Shown here piece after piece: positions 25,558 to 33,111 of a stretch of DNA of 64,000 nucleotides (positions within the stretch are counted from its first letter, which is position 1; every line of letters starts with the position of its first letter). The notes below the pieces were generated by a model. That model worked only from the letters and a program-made list of their open reading frames with translations, did no database searches and was not told the origin of the DNA. The stretch covers positions 23,895 through 87,894 of the forward strand of contig VRUI01000011.1 of assembly GCA_019456225.1 (NCBI GenBank). The letters run 5' to 3'. The stretch comes from Planctomycetota bacterium. Its GTDB lineage: Bacteria; Planctomycetota; Phycisphaerae; Sedimentisphaerales; Anaerohalosphaeraceae. A program made the translations under genes and the position numbers.

Positions 25558-28467
25558 TTACGCTTTTACGACCTCTATACATCTATCGCACAGGTCCGGG
25601 TGGGATTCGTTTTTGCCTACTGTTGGCAGGAAGTTCCAGCATCTTTCGCATTTTTCGTGGATGCATTTAGAAGCCTTAATGATAGTCGGCATTTCTTCAG
25701 TAATATCGGCACCCCTCTCATGCACATTACGTCTCTCAGACATACGGCCTCTTATCTGGTCAATCTGCACTTCACTAACAATACAAAGTGCCGCAAAATG
25801 TTTCTCCGTCAGATAGTCTTTTACCAGTGAAACCAATATGCTGTCTACAGTTCTGATAACAACGGAGGCCTGCTGGTTGCTTGAGATTTCCTGGTTCTGG
25901 CGCAATTCTTCCAGCGACTTCATTACCTCGTCGCGGAGGCCCATTAGTTTTTCCCACTTGGCTTCTTCGGCTTTGTAGTCGATGGATTCGTCGACGGTCG
26001 GCATCAGGGCGATGTGGATCGTTTCGGCGAGCTGTGATTTATGTTTCATAGCCGCCCACGCCTCTTCGGCTGTGTGGGCCAGCACCGGAGCGATCATTCG
26101 CACGATCGCGTCGAGGATGGCGTTCATCGCCGTCTGCGCACTGCTTCTTGAGTGGCTGGTTGCAGCATCGCAGTAGAGGCGGTCCTTAAGGACGTCCATG
26201 TAGATGCTCGACATCTCGACTGTGCAGAAGTTGTAGATCAGAGTGAAGACGCGGTGGAAGGTGAACTTTTCGTAGCCTTCGGTTACCGCGGCGATCAATT
26301 TTTGCAACTGCTGCATTGCCCACTGGTCTATCGGTTCCATGTCGGCGTAAGCGACTGCGTTTTCGGGCGTGTAGTCGTCGATGTTGCCCATCAGGTATCG
26401 CAGTGTGTTTCTGATCTTGCGGTATGCGTCCTGCATCCTGCCGATAAGCTCGTCGCTGCACCGCATGTCTTCCTGGTAGTTTACGCTGGAAACCCACAGA
26501 CGCAGGATGTCGGCGCCGTATTTTTCGATCTCGTCCATCGCGCTTACATAGTTGCCCAGCGACTTGGACTGTTTCATTCCGTTCTTATCAACGGTAAACC
26601 CATGCGTAAGAACGGCCTTAAACGGCGGTTTGGTCGTCGCCCCAAGCGCCGGCAGCAGTGACAGCTGGAACCATCCCCTGTGCTGGTCGGAGCCTTCCAG
26701 GTACAGGTCGACCGGGATCGGCCAGCCGGCGGCGGACGCTACCGAATGCCACGAACATCCCGACTCGAACCATACGTCGAAGATATTCTGTTCCATTGTC
26801 ATATCGTCAAAGCTGAAACCTTCCGGCAATGGGAAGTCTTCGCCGAGGATTTCCTTTGGCGTATCGGTGAACCAGCAGTTGGAGCCTTTTTGGCCGACGT
26901 ATTCCGCGACTTTCAGGACAGACTCTTTTGTCAGCAGCGTTTCGCCGGCGGAATTGAGGAATACCGGGATCGGCAGTCCCCAGCTTCTTTGGCGGCTGAT
27001 GCACCAGTCGGGGCGCGACTCGAGCATTCCGCGGAGGCGTTTTTCGCCCCATGCCGGGATCCATTTTACGTCGCCGATCTGATCGAGTGCCATGTTGCGG
27101 AGCGTTTTGTTTGTTTGCGGTAAGTCGCGGTCTACGCCTACGAACCATTGCTCGGTCGCCCGGAAGATCACCGGTGTTTTGCTTCGCCAGCAATGCGGAT
27201 AGCTGTGCATGATCTCTTTAGCGGCAACTAGCAGGCCGTTTTTCTTCAGGTGATCAATAACTATCGGGTCGGCCTTAAGCACGTTTATGCCCCTGATCCA
27301 GTCTGGTACAGTATCATCGTAGCAGCCGTCATCGAGAACCGGCGAATAGATCGCAAGGCCATACTTTTGACCGGCGACATAGTCGTCAACGCCGTGGCCC
27401 GGCGCGATATGCACAAGCCCGGTCCCGTCTTCGGTGGTGACGTATTCTGCGCAGATGACGAAATACGCATCTTTGTCGGTTGGGTTTTTGTCGAGGTATG
27501 GGTGCTTGTATCGCAGCGATTCGAGTTCGGCGCCTTTGACAGGTGCGCTTACTGAGTACTGGCCTTCTTCTATGCCGGCTGCGATCATTACTGCTTGGAC
27601 ACGTTCTGCGCCGAGGATGCTTGTAAACTTTTTGCCGCCGAGTTCGTATGTTACGCCGACATAATCGATCCTTGGGTGTACGGCGACCGCCAGGTTAGCA
27701 GCCAGTGTCCACGGAGTAGTCGTCCAGATCATAAACGCCGGTGTTGCGCTGTCGTCAGTGCAGAGGCCCAGTTCTTTCAGCTTTGCCGCCGATTCGTCTT
27801 TGACAGGATAGTTGACATAGATACTCGAAGATTTGATGTCCTGGTATTCCAGTTCCGCGTCGGCTAGTGCGGTTTCGCAGCCGATGGACCAGTGGATCGG
27901 TTTTAGTTGTTTGTATACCAGCCCGTTGCCGACGAGTTCTGCGAAGATTTCCAGGATGCCTTTTTCGTATTGGGGTTTTAGTGTCAGGTACGGGTTTTTG
28001 AAATCGCCGAAGATTCCGAGGGATTCGAACTGTTTTGTTTGCAGTTTCACATATTTACCGGCGTACTTTGCACATTTTTTGCGGAATTCGGGTTTGCCCA
28101 TTTTGTGAGCCGCCTCGCCGAGCTCTTCCATGACCTTTACCTCGATGGGCAGGCCGTGACAGTCCCAGCCGGGTACGTACGGGGCGTAGAAACCGGTCAT
28201 GGTTTTGTACTTGATGACGATGTCTTTGAGCACCTTGTTGATGACGTGGCCCATGTGGATATCGCCGTTGGCGTAGGGCGGGCCGTCGTGGAGCGTGTAC
28301 AGCGGCGCATCTTGCCTGGCTAGCCGGATCTGCTCGTATATGTCGGATTTGGCCCATGCTTTGCGCTGTTGAGGCTCACGCTGGATAAGATTGGCCTTCA
28401 TCGCAAAAGACGTCTTCGGCAGATTCAAAGTATCCCGATAACCCTTATTTTTCTTCTTGTCGCCCAT
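25558..28467 (-). CDS. ileS: Isoleucyl-tRNA synthetase
   Basis: 969 residues, a full-length class I synthetase for tRNA-Ile. HIGH-type motif HMGH (in DGPPYANGDIHMGHVINKVL), editing domain with TTPWTLAANLAVAVHP, WFxSG segment, and KMSKS-type motif as KQSKS (GMKQSKSLGNYV). The C-terminus carries a zinc site, CERCW and CDRC, of the bacterial long form. Its sigma70-type promoter is at 28510-28538. No T-box-like leader is visible; the mRNA leader would be only about 30-40 nt. Confidence 0.97.
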   Translation of the reverse strand: MGDKKKNKGYRDTLNLPKTSFAMKANLIQREPQQRKAWAKSDIYEQIRLARQDAPLYTLHDGPPYANGDIHMGHVINKVLKDIVIKYKTMTGFYAPYVPGWDCHGLPIEVKVMEELGEAAHKMGKPEFRKKCAKYAGKYVKLQTKQFESLGIFGDFKNPYLTLKPQYEKGILEIFAELVGNGLVYKQLKPIHWSIGCETALADAELEYQDIKSSSIYVNYPVKDESAAKLKELGLCTDDSATPAFMIWTTTPWTLAANLAVAVHPRIDYVGVTYELGGKKFTSILGAERVQAVMIAAGIEEGQYSVSAPVKGAELESLRYKHPYLDKNPTDKDAYFVICAEYVTTEDGTGLVHIAPGHGVDDYVAGQKYGLAIYSPVLDDGCYDDTVPDWIRGINVLKADPIVIDHLKKNGLLVAAKEIMHSYPHCWRSKTPVIFRATEQWFVGVDRDLPQTNKTLRNMALDQIGDVKWIPAWGEKRLRGMLESRPDWCISRQRSWGLPIPVFLNSAGETLLTKESVLKVAEYVGQKGSNCWFTDTPKEILGEDFPLPEGFSFDDMTMEQNIFDVWFESGCSWHSVASAAGWPIPVDLYLEGSDQHRGWFQLSLLPALGATTKPPFKAVLTHGFTVDKNGMKQSKSLGNYVSAMDEIEKYGADILRLWVSSVNYQEDMRCSDELIGRMQDAYRKIRNTLRYLMGNIDDYTPENAVAYADMEPIDQWAMQQLQKLIAAVTEGYEKFTFHRVFTLIYNFCTVEMSSIYMDVLKDRLYCDAATSHSRSSAQTAMNAILDAIVRMIAPVLAHTAEEAWAAMKHKSQLAETIHIALMPTVDESIDYKAEEAKWEKLMGLRDEVMKSLEELRQNQEISSNQQASVVIRTVDSILVSLVKDYLTEKHFAALCIVSEVQIDQIRGRMSERRNVHERGADITEEMPTIIKASKCIHEKCERCWNFLPTVGKNESHPDLCDRCIEVVKA

Positions 28468-28509
28468 TAAAATACCCTTAATATCACTAAAAACCCATAT
28501 GAAACAGTA

Positions 28510-28538
28510 ATATTAAGCAGTTTACGGTGAAATGTCAA
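28510..28538 (-). promoter_or_regulatory. Sigma70-type promoter for ileS
   Basis: Minus strand TTGACA (28533-28538), 17-bp spacer, TAATAT (28510-28515), about 43 nt upstream of the ileS ATG. Confidence 0.7.
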
Positions 28539-28598
28539 CCCCCAGACCAACAAATAACCCAAACAAAACCGTGGGCCCGTGCCATGGACGGACCGAAA

Positions 28599-31265
28599 TT
28601 ACAGCCCCATCGTGTTGGGCGAGGGTTCGTCTGAGTCGAAGACTTTGGTTCCCTTGCGAATGGCTTTGCGTACCTGGCGTTCGATCTTGCGATATTTTTC
28701 GTAGTGTGCCTGCCGTTTGGCGTCTGTTTTGTACAGAGTAAATCCCGGCATGTCGGCACGGGGGGTTGTCTTTAAAAATTCCTTGCCGGACTTTATTATC
28801 GCCAGTGCTTCGTTGTATTTATCCGACCCCTTCTTCAGCCGCTCAAGGCACGGGCTTAGCTCCGGGCGGTCAAAAGTTATCATCGGCGAGTTGAAATCCT
28901 TCATCTGCCCGATTTCTCGATCTCGAAGCCCGGTAAGCTTGAGCAATCTTTGAGTCTGCTGCGGATTTATCGGTATTCGCCCGGGACGATGACCGGTGAA
29001 CGCCGCATAGCTGGTCGGGTAATACGGAGCGTTGATGTCGACCCACGTGATCAGTCTGTCGAGGCTTTCCTTGTCGAGCTTGACATTATTATGCCCCTTG
29101 CGAATCGTTTTAATAAGCCTGCTCGTATGCGAGCCCCAACTCTTTGCCGGCATGTGAGCGGCAGGGCCGGCACCGATAGCGCCTGTATAACCTTTGCTCC
29201 AAAGCTCCATATAAGAGACATTAAACGACGGCGTTTTATCACCGGCAAGGACGAGTTTTTTCGCTCCCTTCTTGCCGAAATCGTGACACTTAACGCAGTG
29301 CTTATCCAGAACAGGCTGAACCTCCGCTGCGTAACTGAAAGCTCGCTCGGCTCCGTACCAGGGCTTTAGCTTGTCGGGAGTACGTTTTGCGGCTATTGTG
29401 AATTTGCCCGCAAACGAAGCACTTCCCGCTGACGGCCGAGATTCATGGCAGCCCACACACCCAAGCGTCTCTCCCGAATGTATCGAAGTACCGCTTCGCA
29501 TGCTCTGAACCATCATCCCGTCTTTATCAAGCAACTGGAAATACAGGTAGCGGTCTGACGGAACATAAAATGACGCGCTTCCGTCTTTTTCAACCGGTGC
29601 AGTTCCAAGTATTCGTTTTGCATTGAAATCCGTCCAGTTCAGCGCAGGTGCCTGATTTCCAAGCCCAAGCCAGTTTCCGCTTGATCGTCCCCTTTTGCTG
29701 ATCGCTTCGACAACGCGAACATATTTAATAGAACCAGGCGTAACGTCTTCCATGTGCGTCCCTTCGTAGACGTTTTGAATATAGAACGTGCCGTCACCTT
29801 CACCGTAATCGCGGCGGGGCGGGATCGCTACATGTTTAGCCCTGGCGGCAAGGGGCATAGGACTGTAAAGGCCGGACTGCTCCTTGTGGATAAGAACTTC
29901 GTTGCCGAACGTGTCGACCAGGTAGATACCCGGAGGGTCTTTTTTAACATCTGCCCGGACGCAAAGAAAATATTTGTCGCTGAGCGGATAAGGCGAATTG
30001 TACCATGGCCTTACGTTGTTCAGCGCGTCGGTCCATCCGTAAAGTCGCATGTTCGCGTCACCGGCAAGCAGCTTTCTCGCTTCTTCGGGCCATTGAAGAG
30101 TTGCCTGCCTGACATCGGTTCTGCCTCTGTCTTTTTTCGGGTCGTATGTCGGAAGATTTTCAAAACGTTTGCTAATATCTTCCGGCCATGTCCGCTGGAC
30201 AGACTCTCTGCCTTCGATAGCTTTACGAATATCAAGGATCGCAAGCGCCCCGCCCATTGTTCCATGGTGCGTACCGAGGACGCAAAGCAGTTTGCCAGTC
30301 CCCGGGATAAATCTTGCAGACCATCCCGCCGAAGGATGAGCGGTATTGTTGCCCCAGACAATCGCCTGGTTCGTTCCGTCAGGATTGGTGACCCAGAAAC
30401 CGTGCCCGTCGCCGAAGTTACGGTCTACATAATCCCAGCGGCTGTACAGAATGCGGCCGTCCGGCATTACAGAAAGCTCGTTTTCGTGAGATGTGCTCCT
30501 GGTGATCTGATGGATGTTGGCTCCGTCGCTGTCCATTCTAAACAACTGAGAAACGATCTGCGTGTCGCATGGCACATATTTAATGTCGCGTGTCGATACA
30601 AAGGCAATGCTTCCGTCAGGCAGATAGATCGGATCGACATCACTTACGTCAGGCGCAAAGGTAAGCTGTTTCGCTGGCAGTTCACCGCTGCCGAATATAG
30701 ATTTACTATCAACGGCGACCTCGTAGATATGAAAATTGTCTTTTAAGCTTTTGCTCATAGCGAACACAACCCGCTTGCCGTCGAAACTGACACAAGGCCT
30801 CCTGATGATCCCCTGAGGCGCAGACAGTAATGTCTGCGTTTGCCCCGTCGCGGCATCGAGTACTTTTAACTCGCCGCCTTGCTTTACATAAGTGTTCGGC
30901 CGCATATAAATATGAGTGCCGTATCTATCCAGTGCGTGAACTGTGTATATGATCGGCTGAGCGGCCAGCAATGGATTCGCCGTCAAAGCCCGATGCTGCA
31001 ATTTCTTAAATGCCCGGGCGGTAACCTTGTTATTGGAAGCGTTAACCTCTGCCGCCATCGCCTTTGACTGTGCCAGGTATTTATGGCCGCCGGCATAACC
31101 GCTGCCATACGTGCTAATAAGGTCTTCGACAGCATTGATCAGCGATGTGATCTGCTTGGAAGTAACAATGGGCTTTAAGCCTGATTCAGCGATCAGTGTT
31201 TCCGCCGGAATAAACAAAACGCACAGTACGCTGCATAAGTACATGTTTTTGAAACGTAATTTCAT
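28599..31265 (-). CDS. Secreted dihaem cytochrome with PD40-type propeller, hydrazine synthase alpha-like
   Basis: 888 residues. Signal peptide at residues 1-27. A beta-propeller region with PD40/TolB-like repeats (VSFDGKRVVFAM, YLPDGSIAFVSTRD, VMPDGRILYSRWD) covers about 130-430. Then comes a region like the middle domain of the hydrazine synthase alpha subunit, and two c-type haem sites, CVGCH at about 602-606 and CVKCH at about 657-661. Related proteins are frequent in planctomycetes that do not perform anammox. The beta and gamma synthase subunits are absent here, so hydrazine synthesis is not implied; substrate and redox partner are unknown. Start ATG 31265 has AAGGGAG upstream, and its promoter is at 31304-31332. 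Confidence 0.85.
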   Translation of the reverse strand: MKLRFKNMYLCSVLCVLFIPAETLIAESGLKPIVTSKQITSLINAVEDLISTYGSGYAGGHKYLAQSKAMAAEVNASNNKVTARAFKKLQHRALTANPLLAAQPIIYTVHALDRYGTHIYMRPNTYVKQGGELKVLDAATGQTQTLLSAPQGIIRRPCVSFDGKRVVFAMSKSLKDNFHIYEVAVDSKSIFGSGELPAKQLTFAPDVSDVDPIYLPDGSIAFVSTRDIKYVPCDTQIVSQLFRMDSDGANIHQITRSTSHENELSVMPDGRILYSRWDYVDRNFGDGHGFWVTNPDGTNQAIVWGNNTAHPSAGWSARFIPGTGKLLCVLGTHHGTMGGALAILDIRKAIEGRESVQRTWPEDISKRFENLPTYDPKKDRGRTDVRQATLQWPEEARKLLAGDANMRLYGWTDALNNVRPWYNSPYPLSDKYFLCVRADVKKDPPGIYLVDTFGNEVLIHKEQSGLYSPMPLAARAKHVAIPPRRDYGEGDGTFYIQNVYEGTHMEDVTPGSIKYVRVVEAISKRGRSSGNWLGLGNQAPALNWTDFNAKRILGTAPVEKDGSASFYVPSDRYLYFQLLDKDGMMVQSMRSGTSIHSGETLGCVGCHESRPSAGSASFAGKFTIAAKRTPDKLKPWYGAERAFSYAAEVQPVLDKHCVKCHDFGKKGAKKLVLAGDKTPSFNVSYMELWSKGYTGAIGAGPAAHMPAKSWGSHTSRLIKTIRKGHNNVKLDKESLDRLITWVDINAPYYPTSYAAFTGHRPGRIPINPQQTQRLLKLTGLRDREIGQMKDFNSPMITFDRPELSPCLERLKKGSDKYNEALAIIKSGKEFLKTTPRADMPGFTLYKTDAKRQAHYEKYRKIERQVRKAIRKGTKVFDSDEPSPNTMGL

Positions 31266-31303
31266 TATTTACTCCCTTGATAACAAAAAACTTTTGATGC
31301 TGA

Positions 31304-31332
31304 ATTGTACTCGATTCTATTAAAATCGTCAA
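31304..31332 (-). promoter_or_regulatory. Sigma70-type promoter for the dihaem cytochrome gene
   Basis: Minus strand TTGACG (31327-31332), 17-bp spacer, TACAAT (31304-31309), about 40 nt upstream of the start codon. Confidence 0.65.
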
Positions 31333-31403
31333 GCTTTTACCCAAATAACCGGATTTCACGGATTTTTCTTTTATTTATCTGGATTGAGGGTAATATATAG
31401 AGC

Positions 31404-31676
31404 ATGATTAAACATGATAATAATCTGATCCCGCACGATACTACGCCTGAGGCGGCGAGGGTGCAGACTGAGATTTATAAGAATATGACCGGAGAGCAAA
31501 GGCTTGAAATCGCCTTCAAGCTAAGCAATAATCTCCGTCAGATAGTCCGCGATGGAATACGCCATCGCCACCCTGACTATACGGATGATATGATAACACA
31601 GGCATATCTGACTCTGATTATGGACGATACGGAGTTTGTAAAAGAAGCTTTTGGCGGCCGGGAGGTTCAGCCTTGA
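31404..31676 (+). CDS. Small helical partner of a nucleotidyltransferase
   Basis: 90 residues, soluble and mostly helical (GEQRLEIAFKLSNNLRQIVRDGI then RHRHPDYTDDMI). Small proteins of this look are commonly encoded just before a nucleotidyltransferase gene in bacteria, and here the stop overlaps the start of that gene (TTGA), so both are translated together. A toxin-antitoxin-like or regulatory partnership has been suggested for such pairs only by analogy; nothing in the sequence proves it. Start ATG 31404; no strong ribosome binding site. Confidence 0.65.
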   Translation: MIKHDNNLIPHDTTPEAARVQTEIYKNMTGEQRLEIAFKLSNNLRQIVRDGIRHRHPDYTDDMITQAYLTLIMDDTEFVKEAFGGREVQP

Positions 31677-32239
31677 CAGATCAAACAGAATTTCTGGAAA
31701 TAATGGTTGGGTTTTTAAATAGGGCTGAAATTCCTTATATGGTATCGGGTTCAGTAAGTAGCAGTTTTCACGGTCAGCCGAGACAGACTAATGATACTGA
31801 TATAGTTATTGATCCTACTAGAGATCAATTGCTGTCTTTTATTGACTTGCTCGGTTCCGGCTATTATGTCAGTAAAGATGCTGCATTGCAGGCCCTCGCT
31901 GACAATTCCATGTTTAACGTAATTGACATAAAGTTTGGTTGGAAAGCAGACTTTATAGTCAGAAAAAAAAGAAGCTTCAGCGAAATGGAGTTTTCCAGGA
32001 GAAGGCGTGCCAAAGTTATGGGCGTCGATGTTAATGTGGTTTCTCCTGAAGATTCAATTTTGAGTAAGCTTGAATGGTCAAAAGATTCGCAATCACAAAC
32101 GCAGTATGACGATGTCATTAAAGTATTGCAGGTGCAGTGGGGGAATCTGGATTTTGAATATCTCAGGAAATGGGCAAAGGAATTGAAGGTGGACGATTCA
32201 TTGGGGCAGCTTTTGGAAGATGTTAGGAAATTGAAATAG
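31673..32239 (+). CDS. Nucleotidyltransferase-fold protein
   Basis: 188 residues. The first half is a minimal nucleotidyltransferase fold: the helix VGFLNRAEIPYMVSGSVSSSFHG, then the metal-binding acidic pair in TNDTDIVIDP (residues about 42-51), where the usual core reads G(S/G)-x-D-x-D/E. The later SPEDSILSKLEW segment fits the AbiEii/DUF6036-type families. Starts at TTG 31673, overlapping the upstream small ORF by four bases. The pair resembles two-gene cassettes found scattered in bacterial genomes; the target of any nucleotidyl transfer is unknown. Confidence 0.75.
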   Translation: MTDQTEFLEIMVGFLNRAEIPYMVSGSVSSSFHGQPRQTNDTDIVIDPTRDQLLSFIDLLGSGYYVSKDAALQALADNSMFNVIDIKFGWKADFIVRKKRSFSEMEFSRRRRAKVMGVDVNVVSPEDSILSKLEWSKDSQSQTQYDDVIKVLQVQWGNLDFEYLRKWAKELKVDDSLGQLLEDVRKLK

Positions 32240-32246
32240 CAACAGC

Positions 32247-32281
32247 ATGGGTAAAAGAATAGTGTTTTACCCATCCTACGG
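32247..32281. repeat. Palindromic ATGGGTAAAA / TTTTACCCAT element
   Basis: Ten-bp perfect arms at 32247-32256 and 32265-32274, then CCTACGGG. A copy in opposite orientation is at 63405-63440, and a relative with a different stem at 22925-22947. May also end transcription of the cassette upstream. Confidence 0.75.
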
Positions 32282-32382
32282 GACTTTTATTTGTCAACTT
32301 GAGAACGCAAATTGTGAACTCAAGATGCATTTTCACAGATTTTCCTTTTATTTTATCCGGATTATGGTTAAATATCATTATT

Positions 32383-33018
32383 ATGAGCGAGAATAAATCG
32401 AGATATAGAACGTATTGGTGGTTGGTGCTTTTGGGGCCGCTTTCGGTAGTGGTGATTATACTGCTTGCAATGTATGTTAATTCTCAGGATGATAGCGGTT
32501 GGGGAGTTTTAAGTTTTCTCTTTTATTCCGTTCCAGTGGTTATTCTGTGCTGCTCGGTCTCAGTATTATATCTGATCAGCTGGTTTTTATCCAGATTCCC
32601 TAAAACAGCAAGTTGGAACAAACCCTCATTCTATATAATCCTTTTTTGCAGCATATTTATTCCATGTGTATATTATATATTAGTCAGGAAAAACGACCAT
32701 GTTATAGGGTATTATATGCGTCCTATTCCATTTGCGTTGATCGCCGCTTTTACATGCAATTATTTTATGAAGTCTCGATATAAAGCTATTGCAGCTTCTA
32801 TTTTACTGACAGGCTTATTAATGGCTGCGTGGTCGCTGCTTTTACTAGCCATTCATTTAAGAACACCGCATTTTTCAGTTGTAATGTATAACTTCAGATT
32901 TAGAATGGATCATGTTATGTTTATGACACCATTTTCCTTTCCATATTGCTTTGCTATTAATAATATTTTCTCTCTCTGGAAAAAGCGTGAAGTAAAAAAG
33001 CAACAGGATAGTGCCTGA
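32383..33018 (+). CDS. Membrane protein of unknown function
   Basis: 211 residues with six hydrophobic segments spread over the whole length (for example WWLVLLGPLSVVVIILLAMYV and IAASILLTGLLMAAWSLLLLA). The ends are charged. I recognise no domain. Base composition is somewhat more AT-rich than in neighbouring housekeeping genes. Start chosen at ATG 32383 (MSENKSRYR) rather than the farther upstream in-frame start at 32299, which would put repeat-like DNA into the protein. The 50 bases before it resemble the leader of the gene at 31404 (TTTTCCTTTTATTTTATCCGG here; close copy at about 31360-31386). Confidence 0.6.
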   Translation: MSENKSRYRTYWWLVLLGPLSVVVIILLAMYVNSQDDSGWGVLSFLFYSVPVVILCCSVSVLYLISWFLSRFPKTASWNKPSFYIILFCSIFIPCVYYILVRKNDHVIGYYMRPIPFALIAAFTCNYFMKSRYKAIAASILLTGLLMAAWSLLLLAIHLRTPHFSVVMYNFRFRMDHVMFMTPFSFPYCFAINNIFSLWKKREVKKQQDSA

Positions 33019-33111
33019 TTTATCGGGAGTACTAACGCGGCAATTCAGGCTGAAATCGTGGTTATATAAAGAATATCTTGACATAAATCAATATGTTGGG
33101 ATAATCCCTGT

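Noticed and set aside
28599..31265. Evidence for anammox metabolism
   Set aside because: Only an alpha-like protein with two haems; no beta/gamma synthase subunits, hydrazine dehydrogenase or nitrite reductase genes here.
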